A DNA stretch of 64,000 bases, from the NCBI GenBank assembly GCA_009379825.1, contig WHTA01000011.1:50445-114444 (forward strand), written 5' to 3'. The notes beneath the pieces were generated by a model. It was not told the DNA's origin. It saw nothing but the letters and a program-made list of their open reading frames with translations, and ran no database searches. The position numbers and the translations under genes are program-made. This DNA is from Streptosporangiales bacterium (GTDB taxonomy: Bacteria > Actinomycetota > Actinomycetes > Streptosporangiales > WHST01). Positions 38,664-47,589 of this stretch are shown here, one piece after another. Every line of letters starts with the position of its first letter. Position 1 is the first letter of the stretch.

Positions 38664-39023
38664 TCAGCTGACCTGGGTGTCGACCAGCTGACCGGTGGCC
38701 TGCAACGCCTTGCGCACGCCCTCGCCCGCGTTCTTCACGGCCTTGCGGACCCGGCTCATCCCGATCAGCCCGCCGGCCGCGCCCGTGGTCGTCTGGGCGA
38801 GCGTGACGATCGCGCCGTCGGCCTGCGCTGCCACCTGGACGCTGAGCCTGATGTGCGGTGAGACGGCGCCGAGGAGCGCCACCTTCGCCGAGCTGCCTAC
38901 CTCCGCCGTCGCCGACCACTCGGAGTCCTGCGTGACCGAATACTCCATCTGCTGCAGGGTCGACAGCGCCTCGGTCAGTGCGACCTTCGGGTCACCGGTC
39001 ACCTTGTACGTGTACGTCGCCAT
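38664..39023 (-). CDS. Hypothetical protein
   Basis: A 119-residue protein of no recognised family. It starts MATYTYKVTGDPKVALTEAL and has alternating strand-like segments (IRLSVQVAAQADGAIVTLAQT), then a Gly-rich stretch and a basic helix RVRKAVKNAGEGVRKAL. There is no signal peptide or membrane helix. It is convergent with pncA (9 bp between stops). The N-terminal pattern suggests a small alpha/beta domain with a lipid- or membrane-near C-terminal helix (guess). Confidence 0.65.
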   Translation of the reverse strand: MATYTYKVTGDPKVALTEALSTLQQMEYSVTQDSEWSATAEVGSSAKVALLGAVSPHIRLSVQVAAQADGAIVTLAQTTTGAAGGLIGMSRVRKAVKNAGEGVRKALQATGQLVDTQVS

Positions 39024-39080
39024 CTGCGAGATCCTGGCACACTTCGGCGGCCCCGGGCGCCGTCTGCAGCGGAATCTCGC

Positions 39081-40034
39081 TCAGCTGCGGTAGGCCCGCC
39101 ACTGGTTCGCCATCCGGGTGGCCTGGCCCTGCGTGAACTCGTACATGCAGCTGTCGTACGTGTAGTTCATGAAGTTCTGCACCGAGTCCTCGCCCGGCTC
39201 GCCCTTGCAGGAGTCCTTGCCTGTGGGGCACTCGTACGCCGCGTCGGCCTCGGGCGGGGTGTCGTCGACGCGGTCGCCCTTGCCGTCGCAGCCGCCCTGG
39301 AACGTGTGGTACAGACCGAACCAGTGACCGATCTCGTGCGTCGCCGTGTCGCCCTCGTCGTAGTTCTCCTCGGTGCCGCCTGGCAGCGTGCCGTACTGGA
39401 TGACGACGCCGTCGTTCTTCGGCTCGTCCTCGTACCACTGCGGGAAGGTGGACCAGCCGAGCACGCCGTCGGACGGGTCGGTGAGGTACAGGTTCAGGTC
39501 GCCGACGCCGCCCTTGCGCAGCTTGCGCTTCATCGCCTTCTCCTCGCTGGAGTTGGCGGTCGCCCCGGCCCACGACTTGTCGTCCGTGTAGTCGGTGCCG
39601 GCCAGCCGGAAGGTGAACTTCGACGCGGCGCCGCCTGTCCCACCCCCGTACGAGTCGTTGAGCACGGCGATCTGCTCCTCGATGGTGGCGCGGTCGACCT
39701 TGCCCTCCGCGCCGTCGTGCACGACGTGCACGTGGACGTCGACGGTGACGTTCGCCGTACGCATCCGTGGCTCGGCGGTGCGCTTCGCCGCCAGCCGCTT
39801 CGCCAGGTCACGCTCCATCTCGCGGATCTGCGAGACGGTGATCTGGTTCGGCTCCTGCGGGCGCAGCCGTGGCCGCGCGCCGCTGGACAGCCGCGCGTTG
39901 TCGGCTCCGGGCACGCAGTCGGCGGCGGCGTCGGCCGCCGGCCGCGGCTGGCCGGCCGACGCTCCGGCCGGCACGAAGAACCCGGCGGCCAGCAGCATCG
40001 CGGTCGCGAGCAGGGGAAACGTCCAACGCCGCAT
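39081..40034 (-). CDS. Secreted zinc metalloprotease, M43/pappalysin-like (copy 1)
   Basis: A 317-residue exported protease. A Sec signal peptide (about 1-27, MRRWTFPLLATAMLLAAGFF...ASA) is followed by a propeptide-like region with one Cys (C40, possible cysteine switch). The metzincin zinc site is HEIGHWFGLYH (233-243), and the Met-turn is MNYTYDSCM. Cysteines in GGCDGKGD, YECPTGKDSCKG and SCM suggest disulfides. ATG 40034 has GGAGGAAG upstream. The gene follows a close paralogue by 113 bp. Confidence 0.9.
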   Translation of the reverse strand: MRRWTFPLLATAMLLAAGFFVPAGASAGQPRPAADAAADCVPGADNARLSSGARPRLRPQEPNQITVSQIREMERDLAKRLAAKRTAEPRMRTANVTVDVHVHVVHDGAEGKVDRATIEEQIAVLNDSYGGGTGGAASKFTFRLAGTDYTDDKSWAGATANSSEEKAMKRKLRKGGVGDLNLYLTDPSDGVLGWSTFPQWYEDEPKNDGVVIQYGTLPGGTEENYDEGDTATHEIGHWFGLYHTFQGGCDGKGDRVDDTPPEADAAYECPTGKDSCKGEPGEDSVQNFMNYTYDSCMYEFTQGQATRMANQWRAYRS

Positions 40035-40074
40035 ACTTCCTCCATCAGGGCGCACGGGCACGCCCTAGGCACCA

Positions 40075-40094
40075 CGCTCAGCAATTGCTGAGCG
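40075..40094. promoter_or_regulatory. 20-bp perfect palindrome before protease copy 1
   Basis: CGCTCAGCAATTGCTGAGCG, 41-60 bases before ATG 40034 and 54 bases after the stop of copy 2. It could be an operator dimer site or the stem of a hairpin; there is no loop, which favours a DNA-binding site. A 6-bp pair CTACGA/TCGTAG flanks it (40095-40100, 40121-40126). Confidence 0.5.
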
Positions 40095-40147
40095 CTACGA
40101 AGTTACCGCGCTGTCACTTCTCGTAGTCAAGCGGGCTCGCCTTGTAG

Positions 40148-41098
40148 TTAGGCGGCCTGGGTGCGGTACGCCTCCCACTGCTCGGTCATCCGGGTGGCCT
40201 GGCCGTCGGAGAACTCGTACATGCAGGTGTCGTACGTGTAGTCCATAAAGTTGTGGATGGGGTCCTCGCCCGGCTTGCCCTTGCAGGTGTCGCGGCCCTC
40301 GGGACACGCGAACGCCGGCTCCCGTTCCGACGGCGTGTCGGCGACCCGGTCGCCGCGCTTGCTGCACCCGTCCTGGAAGGTGTGGTAAAGCCCGAGCCAG
40401 TGGCCCACCTCGTGCGTGGCGGTGTCGCCCTCCTCGTAGTTCTCCGCACCCTGTCCCGGCAGGCTGCTGTTGAGCACCACGACCCCGTCGTCGCTCGGGG
40501 CGTCCTCGTACCACGCCGGGAACGTCGCCCAGCCGAGCAGGCCACCGCCAAGCTCGGCCGTGTAGATGTTCAGGTCTTCCGCGTCGCCCTGCCGCAGCGC
40601 CTTCTTCATGTTCTGCTCGGCGGCGGTGTCCGGCTCGACGTTGTACCACTGCGCGTTGTTCGTGCGGTCCGTGCCGGCGAGCTCGAACTGGAACGAGGTG
40701 GCCGCGCCACCGGTGCCGCCGGCGTACGACTCGTTGAGCACGTCGATCTGGTCCTCGATGGCGCTGTCGGGCAGGTCACCTTTGTCGCCGTCGGTGATCA
40801 CGTGCACGTAGACGTCCACGGTGACGGTGGCGGCCGTGTCGACGTCGCCGTCCTGCGCAGCCTTCTTCTTGGCGAAGTCGCGCTCCATCTTCGCCTGCTG
40901 CGTGTCGTTCGGCTGGTTCGGCTCGTGCCGGTAGCTGGCGCCCTTGGTCAGCCGGGCGCCGGAGCTGCCGTCCGTGCACTCCGCCGCCGCGGCGGGCGCG
41001 GGACCGGACTCGGCGCCGGCATGCGCACCGGTGGGGAGCAGGCTTGCGAGTACCAGCACCGACGCGCCCGCGAACGCGTATCCGATCTTCCGTCGCAT
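40148..41098 (-). CDS. Secreted zinc metalloprotease, M43/pappalysin-like (copy 2)
   Basis: A 316-residue paralogue of the next gene. Signal peptide about 1-28 (MRRKIGYAFAGASVLVLASL, cleavage near AHA), a propeptide with C41, zinc site HEVGHWLGLYH (229-239), Met-turn MDYTYDTCM, and the same disulfide cysteines. The sequence is more acidic than copy 1. ATG 41098 has GGAGGG upstream. The two genes share layout and domain order, so they arose by tandem duplication followed by divergence. Confidence 0.9.
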   Translation of the reverse strand: MRRKIGYAFAGASVLVLASLLPTGAHAGAESGPAPAAAAECTDGSSGARLTKGASYRHEPNQPNDTQQAKMERDFAKKKAAQDGDVDTAATVTVDVYVHVITDGDKGDLPDSAIEDQIDVLNESYAGGTGGAATSFQFELAGTDRTNNAQWYNVEPDTAAEQNMKKALRQGDAEDLNIYTAELGGGLLGWATFPAWYEDAPSDDGVVVLNSSLPGQGAENYEEGDTATHEVGHWLGLYHTFQDGCSKRGDRVADTPSEREPAFACPEGRDTCKGKPGEDPIHNFMDYTYDTCMYEFSDGQATRMTEQWEAYRTQAA

Positions 41099-41189
41099 CG
41101 TCCCTCCGTCACGTCGCAGGGTGCCGGACACGGCACGTCAGGTGACGTTACTGGAAGCAACGGAAGGTGGGACAGGGTTGATGCATTGC

Positions 41190-41213
41190 GTCACCTTGGC
41201 AGCTCAAGGTAAC
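41190..41213. promoter_or_regulatory. 24-bp imperfect palindrome before protease copy 2
   Basis: GTCACCTTG-GCAGCT-CAAGGTAAC: 9-bp arms with one mismatch and a 6-bp spacer. It lies about 92-115 bases before ATG 41098 and 16 bases after the DUF3039 stop. Operator or terminator stem; orientation cannot be decided. Confidence 0.4.
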
Positions 41214-41228
41214 CAAACCGCACGGCAG

Positions 41229-41504
41229 TCAGTCGCCGTCGTCGTCGCCGCCCTTGGGCATCGACTCCCAGATCTCCTTGCACTCCGGGCAGACGGGGAA
41301 CCGGCTGGGGTCGCGGCTCGGCACCCACACCTTGCCGCACAGCGCGACCAGCGGAGTGCCGGTCACGGACGCCTCGACGATCTTGTCCTTGCGCACGTAG
41401 TGCGCAAGGCGCTCGTGATCCCCGTCGCCGTGCGAGAGTCGCTCGTCGGTCGACTCCTCGGGTACGACGGTCGTCTGGCCTGCTGTCTCGGTCTGGGTCT
41501 CCAC
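41229..41504 (-). CDS. DUF3039 family zinc-ribbon-like protein
   Basis: A 91-residue actinobacterial protein. An acidic N-terminus leads to HYVRKDKIVEASVTG, then VALCGKVWVPSRD (C56) and FPVCPECKEIW (C72, C75), with H35, a likely metal site. Function unknown; the family is widely conserved in actinobacteria. GTG 41504 lies six bases after TAGGCT and has no good ribosome site. Confidence 0.88.
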   Translation of the reverse strand: METQTETAGQTTVVPEESTDERLSHGDGDHERLAHYVRKDKIVEASVTGTPLVALCGKVWVPSRDPSRFPVCPECKEIWESMPKGGDDDGD

Positions 41505-41510
41505 CCGGTC

Positions 41511-41516
41511 AGCCTA
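41511..41516 (-). promoter_or_regulatory. Putative leaderless -10 box of the DUF3039 gene
   Basis: TAGGCT on the minus strand, six bases before GTG 41504. Confidence 0.4.
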
Positions 41517-41547
41517 GACGCGTGCCGAGGCGGCGGTCCAGGACGGG

Positions 41548-42117
41548 TCAGTTCTGGGTGGGGTCCTCGGGGAACGTAGCCACCAGGGAGAGCTCGCCTC
41601 CCTGCCGGCGCAGCACCTCGCGCCACAGCCGCTCCGGGTCCGAGGTGAACGGGTCGCCAGGCTCCGCCTCGACCACGTACCACGACCCCTCGTCGATCTC
41701 CCCCTCCAGCTGGCCGGCGCCCCACCCGGCGTAGCCGGCGAAGATGCGCAGCGAGCCGAGCTCGCCGGCGAGCACCTGGGGCGGCGCGTCCAGGTCGACC
41801 AGGCCGAGCCCGGCCACCCGCTCCTCGGAGATCCGGCGCCAGCCGAGCGGTTCGTCGTCGTCCGGCTGCCCGAGCACCCCGCCGACCGCGAGCGCGCTGT
41901 CGAGCGCCACCGGGCCGCCCTGGAACATCACCTGCGGGCCGGTGGTCAGCTCGCCCCACGGTTCGAGCACGTCGGCGACCCTGACCTGGGTGGGCCGGTT
42001 GAGCACCACGCCGAGCGTGCCGGACGGGGCGTGCTCGACCACCAGGACGACCGTGCGGCCGAAATTCGGGTCACTCAGGAGCGGAGTCGCGACGAGCAGG
42101 CTGCCGGTGAGTTCCAC
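41548..42117 (-). CDS. YqgE/AlgH family protein
   Basis: A 189-residue protein with the family signatures GSLLVATPLLSDPNFGRTVV, GTLGVVLNRPT, QGGPV and RIFAGYAGWGAGQLEGEI. The family is conserved across bacteria, and its precise role is unsettled. GTG 42117 (VELTGS) matches the family N-terminus; a CATGAT lies six bases upstream, so it may be leaderless. A longer upstream reading is possible. Confidence 0.9.
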   Translation of the reverse strand: MELTGSLLVATPLLSDPNFGRTVVLVVEHAPSGTLGVVLNRPTQVRVADVLEPWGELTTGPQVMFQGGPVALDSALAVGGVLGQPDDDEPLGWRRISEERVAGLGLVDLDAPPQVLAGELGSLRIFAGYAGWGAGQLEGEIDEGSWYVVEAEPGDPFTSDPERLWREVLRRQGGELSLVATFPEDPTQN

Positions 42118-42182
42118 GAGTCCATCATGCGATGCGAACCCGACTTCCCGCACAGGCCACACCGATCCGTAGCCAGCCGTCG

Positions 42183-42523
42183 TCAGGGTGCGTGCCCGCG
42201 CCGGCGGGCGAGCAACCCGGGCAGTACGCCGAGCACAGCACCGAGCGCGTCCGCGGCGGCGTCCCAGCCGCTGCCCGTGCGTGCGGTGAGCACAGTCGCC
42301 TGCAGCACCTCGCTGACCACGGCGTGCGCGAGCAGCGCGACCAACAACGGCACCGGCCGGACGTCGGCGAGCAGCCCGGTGCCGCCGACCAGCGCGAAGA
42401 CCACGACGTGCACGACCTTGTCGGCGTGCGGGAACGGCGGCGCGCCACCGGACTCCGGCGAGTACAGCACCACGAGGTGTACGGCCACCGCGAGCAGGAA
42501 CACCGCCCAGGCGAGCGTCCGCC

Positions 42524-42527
<4 letters not shown>
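42183..42527 (-). CDS. VanZ-like membrane protein
   Basis: A 114-residue protein with about three or four membrane helices: LAWAVFLLAVAVHLVVLY, VVHVVVFALVGGTGLLA, a VALLAHAVVSEVLQATV segment, and a C-terminal helix. The HADKVVHVVVFALVG and SEVLQ motifs fit VanZ-like proteins. Its GTG (42527) overlaps the malic enzyme stop by 4 bp, so it is the second gene of that operon. Function unknown. Confidence 0.8.
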
Positions 42528-43927
<1,400 letters not shown>

Positions 43928-43983
43928 GCCCGCTCCTTCTCGTCCGCATCGGATACCGTCGCCAATGTTCCCACGACGCCTGG

Positions 43984-44014
43984 TTGACCAGCGGCGCACG
44001 GTATCCGACACAAT
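43984..44014 (+). promoter_or_regulatory. Probable leaderless promoter of the RDD gene
   Basis: TTGACC (-35, 43984-43989), 19-base spacer, CACAAT (-10, 44009-44014), then six bases to ATG 44021. It is the only box in this series with a convincing -35. Confidence 0.5.
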
Positions 44015-44020
44015 CAGGGC

Positions 44021-44611
44021 ATGTCGTCGACCGGATCAGTCAGCAGCCCGATCTCCGCGACGGGTGAGGTCGGTCAGCTCCCGCCGCCGGACCTCGCGTC
44101 CCCCGGCCGCCGGCTGGTCGCCTTCCTGGTGGACATCCTGATCCTCACGGCGCTCACCTCACCGCTGCTCATCCCCGCCGGCGTCGCGCGGAACCAGCAC
44201 CGCGTGGCGCTGCAGCTCGCGGCGAACGACCCGACGGCGGAGCCGGTGGCGGCGCTGCCGTTCTGGACGAGCGAGTGGTTCGTCGCCGTGGTGCTCGTCG
44301 TGGTCTTCGGGCTCTACCGGGTGCCGCAGGTCGCCGGGTTCGGCCGCACGCTCGGGCACCGGCTGCTCGGCCTGCGCGTGGTGATGTTCACCGGCAGGCG
44401 GAAGGTCGGCTTCGGCCGGGCGCTACTGCGCTACCTGGTGTTCTACGGCATCAACGCGGTGCCCGTCGTGGGCCCGTTCTTCACCTTCGTGAACTACCTG
44501 TGGTGCATCTTCGACAAGCCGTACCGGCAGTGTCTGCACGACAAGGTGGCAGGCACCTTCGTGCTGCACCCGGCACGGGCTAGCCGTGCCGCCCAGCCGC
44601 AAGCACGATGA
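44021..44611 (+). CDS. RDD-family membrane protein
   Basis: A 196-residue membrane protein with the RDD signature near its start (ASPGRRLVAFLVDILILTAL: R and two D positions). It continues with a helix VVLVVVFGLYRVPQVAG, TLGHRLLGLRVV, and a C-terminal pair ending KPYRQCLHDKVAGTFVL. RDD proteins are small, probably transport-related and linked to cation or proton exchange in a few cases. It overlaps the convergent kinase-like gene by 32 bp. Confidence 0.85.
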   Translation: MSSTGSVSSPISATGEVGQLPPPDLASPGRRLVAFLVDILILTALTSPLLIPAGVARNQHRVALQLAANDPTAEPVAALPFWTSEWFVAVVLVVVFGLYRVPQVAGFGRTLGHRLLGLRVVMFTGRRKVGFGRALLRYLVFYGINAVPVVGPFFTFVNYLWCIFDKPYRQCLHDKVAGTFVLHPARASRAAQPQAR

Positions 44612-45209
44612 TGTCGACCGCATCCTCCACCGAGACGACCGTGGTGTCGATGCTCAGGTGGTAGTGGGCGGGGTCGTGCGGGTCGGCACGGTAGAAGTGC
44701 TTCACGTACGCGGTCCTGGCGCGGTCGGCGTCCTCGAGCCGGCGCCTGGCCAGCCGCTCGTCCACGCCTGAGGTACGCATCACGGCGGCGAGCCGCCCGT
44801 CCTTCCCGCCGCGCAGGCGAACGTGCAGCGTGTCCGGGGTGTCGGCGAGCACCATGGCCGCGGCCCGGCCCAGCAGCACGCCACCAGTCGTCGCCGCGAC
44901 CTCCTTGATGGCCTGCTCGGTACGCATCACGAACTCGTCCTCGGAGACCAGGTCACCAACCGGTAGGTAGGCCTCCATGCCGCCGAGCGTGACGTTCGGC
45001 AGCCTGGCCGCGCCGGCCAGCAGCCGGCCGAGACCGTGCTCCGCCTTGCCGTCGTGCGCCAGCGCGGACTCCAGCGAACAGCCGATGTCGCGGGCCACGC
45101 CCTCGGGTATCGCCCGGTCGACGAACGGGAGGTCGAGGCGCTGCGCGACCTGGGGGGCGACGTAGCTGCCCCCGGTGCCGTACTCCGCGGAGATCGTTAC
45201 CACTCGCAT
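44580..45209 (-). CDS. Cytidylate kinase-like nucleoside kinase
   Basis: A 209-residue protein of the Cytidylate_kin2 type. It opens MRVVTISAEYGTGGSYVAP, a P-loop-like G-x-G-G-S. RDIGCSLESAL follows, then TEQAIKEVAATTGGVLLGRAAAMVL and a lid-like R-rich region (RTSGVDERLARRRLEDADRAR), with YVKHFYRADPHDPAHYHLSI at the end, typical of this family. Substrate not established. ATG 45209 is preferred to the upstream start. Convergent with the RDD gene. Confidence 0.85.
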   Translation of the reverse strand: MRVVTISAEYGTGGSYVAPQVAQRLDLPFVDRAIPEGVARDIGCSLESALAHDGKAEHGLGRLLAGAARLPNVTLGGMEAYLPVGDLVSEDEFVMRTEQAIKEVAATTGGVLLGRAAAMVLADTPDTLHVRLRGGKDGRLAAVMRTSGVDERLARRRLEDADRARTAYVKHFYRADPHDPAHYHLSIDTTVVSVEDAVDIIVLAAGRHG

Positions 45210-45299
45210 TGCGATCCCGCCCATCTGTGCCTGGGCTCTAGAGCCGCCGATCCTGTCGTGGAGTAGGAGTGTGGCAGAAGCCCTCCCCGCCTACCGCAC

Positions 45300-45845
45300 C
45301 TACCCATTATCCCGCGGCAACCAGTCGAATAGGGCCTGGTGGGCGAATGGCGCCAGCGCGGCGACCACCGCGTCGGTGGACGCGCGCAGCCGGGTGACAG
45401 CGCCGCCGGTCAGCACGCCGAAGTACCCCGCGGAACGGGCGTCGTTCTCGCCGAGCACCTCGTCCATCACCTCGGCCAGCTCGGCGCCGCGCTCCACCTT
45501 CCGCACGACGACCGTGGGCACCGGCACCCGGAAGGTGCTCCCGATGCCCTCGCGGAACGTGGCGTCGGTCACGACCGCCCAGCCACAGTTGAACCACAGC
45601 CCGCCGACGTGCACCAGCCCGGCCTCGAGGCCGACGCCGTACTCGGCGTCCAGCGCCTCGCGTGCCAGGATTGCGCGGTTACGCGCACCTTCGATGCATT
45701 CAAGGTCGCTCATCGGCTGCTCGGGGACACCGGAGCGTACGGTGACCGGCTCGACATCCAGCGATGCCCCTGGCCAAGCGTGCCCGAACGCCTGGCGGGC
45801 CGCCTCGGTCTTGACCGGGTTCGTGGAGCCCACGGCGACCATCAT
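45300..45845 (-). CDS. Inosine/xanthosine triphosphatase family (DUF84)
   Basis: A 181-residue NTPase of the YjjX/DUF84 family that removes deaminated purine triphosphates. VAVGSTNPVKTEAARQAF near the start is the phosphate-binding signature, SDLECIEGARNRA follows, and DEVLGENDARS supplies acidic metal ligands. ATG 45845 is seven bases after TAGCCT with no ribosome site. A second, unrelated ITPase (rdgB) is in this window. Confidence 0.85.
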   Translation of the reverse strand: MMVAVGSTNPVKTEAARQAFGHAWPGASLDVEPVTVRSGVPEQPMSDLECIEGARNRAILAREALDAEYGVGLEAGLVHVGGLWFNCGWAVVTDATFREGIGSTFRVPVPTVVVRKVERGAELAEVMDEVLGENDARSAGYFGVLTGGAVTRLRASTDAVVAALAPFAHQALFDWLPRDNG

Positions 45846-45852
45846 GCGGCAA

Positions 45853-45858
45853 AGGCTA
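45853..45858 (-). promoter_or_regulatory. Putative leaderless -10 box of the DUF84 gene
   Basis: TAGCCT on the minus strand, seven bases before ATG 45845. Confidence 0.4.
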
Positions 45859-45927
45859 GCCGCATTCCGGCCGGAAACCGCCGAGATCGCGACGGTACGT
45901 GCGGATTTCCCGCGGTTGGAAGGAGGC

Positions 45928-46011
45928 TCAGACCCGCTGCTTGCGCACTATGGTGTTCACGACGCCGACGACGAAGACGACTACGAACAACAGCAGGACC
46001 AGCTTCAACAT
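45928..46011 (-). CDS. Possible 27-residue single-helix membrane peptide
   Basis: Starts MLKLVLLLFVVVFVVGVV and ends with NTI and a short basic tail VRKQRV: one membrane helix with positive-inside end. AGGAA lies about six bases before ATG 46011. The codons are valid actinobacterial codons (GTC, CTG, GTG) rather than a random frame, and the sequence is almost purely hydrophobic. Small one-helix peptides act as regulators or toxins in many bacteria; no family is recognised here. Confidence 0.4.
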   Translation of the reverse strand: MLKLVLLLFVVVFVVGVVNTIVRKQRV

Positions 46012-46366
46012 TTCAGTTCCTGTCGCATCCGGGGCACCCGGGCACCTGCAGTAGGGACGCACTGCACGAACACCGAGTTGACACGTTCGGGGGCGAGGCG
46101 CGTTCCGTAGCGGGGTGCCGGGAGCACGCCTGTGGTGTCGCGGAACAGCCTGTCGAATCGTCGGTGCCGCAGTCAATTTGAGCGACCGAGTGTCGTGCCG
46201 GAATTAGATAACGATCCGGCAAGTACCCGGGCAGTCACGACCCCGCCGCGGTGTGTCGTAGCCCCCTCGACGGCGCCGGCAAGCGCAGCGTCCCCCACCC
46301 GGGTGGCGGCTGTGGGAACATCAGTGCATGGCGTCGAAGCACCGAAACGTCCTGCCCTGAGCAGCC

Positions 46367-47326
46367 ATGGCGAAGAAGAAGCGCAGCCGGGGCGCCGACA
46401 ACCCCATCGCCTACGTCGACGAGTCGGTGTCGATGGACCCCAGCCTCCCCGAGGGGCAGCGCCTCTACACGATGACCGGCGTGGTGGTCGATCCCGGCGC
46501 CCAGGCATGGATGAACACGCACATGCGCGAGGTGGCCGGCGACGCGTTCCACGCGAACAAGGCGAAGCCGCAGGAGGTGTCGGCCGTCATCGCGGAGGTC
46601 GCCGCGGAGAAGGGCGTCCGTTCGATCGTCACCGTCCGGTCGGCCGCCGACCCCAAGAACTTCGAAGACACTCGGAAGGACTGCCTCGCTGAGCTGAGCC
46701 GGCGACTGAGCAGGTCGAACGTCCGGTTGATGGTCATGGACGACCGGTCGAACGGCACCGGCTCCACCGACCTCAACGACAGGGACCGGGCGACCATCCA
46801 GGAGGCGAAGGGCGCCGGCCTCGTCAGGGACGAGTTCCAGATCGAGTTCGGCAAGGGCACCGAGCGGCCGATGCTACACGCCGCCGACGCGATCGGCTGG
46901 CAGGTGCGGCGGGGCATCGAGCGGAACGAACCGTCGCGGCTCACCATCCCGCTGAGCGCGCCGGAGCACATGCAGCCGCAGGAGAAGATGCGGATCGTCG
47001 AGGCGCCCAAGCTCGACCGCGACGCGCAGGGACGGCTGCAGCGGCCGGCGCAGCCGCAGCAGGGTGCCTCGCCGGCCAGCCAGGTGACGGCGCTACAGGC
47101 CCGACTCGAGAACCTGACCCAGAACGCCGCAAAGCTCGCTCCGACAGCGGAGCAGGCGCGCATCGCGACCAACAAGGCACTCACCGAGCTACGTGCCGAG
47201 GAGCGGCAACGGCTGACCGCCAAGGGCAAGGGCAAAAGCAAAGGCAAGGGCAAGGCGTCGCGCCTGGAGGAGACCCGCGGCAGCTCCCATGAGGGCCGGA
47301 AGTCCAAGGAGCGCAGGAGCCGCTGA
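46367..47326 (+). CDS. DUF3800-like protein with lysine/glycine-rich tail
   Basis: A 319-residue protein. The N-terminal part resembles DUF3800 RNase-H-like proteins: IAYVDESVS (D18, E19) near the start, VRLMVMDDRS in the middle and PMLHAADAIGWQVRRG later, giving a D/E...D...D acidic set. The middle is Gln/Ala-rich, and the C-terminal tail (about 285-319) is KGKGKSKGKGKASR-like, strongly basic, suggesting nucleic acid binding. ATG 46367 has only a weak ribosome site. DUF3800 genes often sit near mobile or defence elements; none is visible here. Confidence 0.6.
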   Translation: MAKKKRSRGADNPIAYVDESVSMDPSLPEGQRLYTMTGVVVDPGAQAWMNTHMREVAGDAFHANKAKPQEVSAVIAEVAAEKGVRSIVTVRSAADPKNFEDTRKDCLAELSRRLSRSNVRLMVMDDRSNGTGSTDLNDRDRATIQEAKGAGLVRDEFQIEFGKGTERPMLHAADAIGWQVRRGIERNEPSRLTIPLSAPEHMQPQEKMRIVEAPKLDRDAQGRLQRPAQPQQGASPASQVTALQARLENLTQNAAKLAPTAEQARIATNKALTELRAEERQRLTAKGKGKSKGKGKASRLEETRGSSHEGRKSKERRSR

Positions 47327-47528
47327 CCGCCCTGCTCGGAAGACGGCTCGGGACCGGGCTCCCGGTCATACCCCGGTACACCCGGCCCCGCCGACCGCCG
47401 AGCTCGACCCCCAAGAAGGGGGGAGGCCCCCGACGGCCGGTGCCACTCCCAGTATCGCACGACACCGTGGGCGTGGGCATGGCCGCGGCGGCACCGGTGG
47501 GGGCGGCAAGACCGCCTCTGCACGATGA

Positions 47529-47557
47529 CCGCCCGCCCGTGCGGCCAGGGCGGGCGG
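47529..47557. terminator. Bidirectional hairpin between convergent genes
   Basis: A 10-bp stem (CCGCCCGCCC / GGGCGGGCGG) with a 9-base loop in the 263-bp gap between the genes ending at 47326 and 47590. A weaker GGGGG-AGG-CCCCC hairpin lies at 47419-47431. The gap holds no gene. Confidence 0.55.
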
Positions 47558-47589
47558 GCAACGGCACCCGTCGGCTGTGGCGCGGCCCG

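Larger units (their letters stand above)
45846..46366. other. 521-bp region with only a tiny membrane-peptide frame
   Basis: Between the DUF84 and DUF3800-like genes. It holds a -10-like box (45853-45858), a possible 27-residue peptide gene (45928-46011), and slightly AT-richer sequence at 46150-46215. No RNA gene or longer frame with good codon use was seen. Confidence 0.5.
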
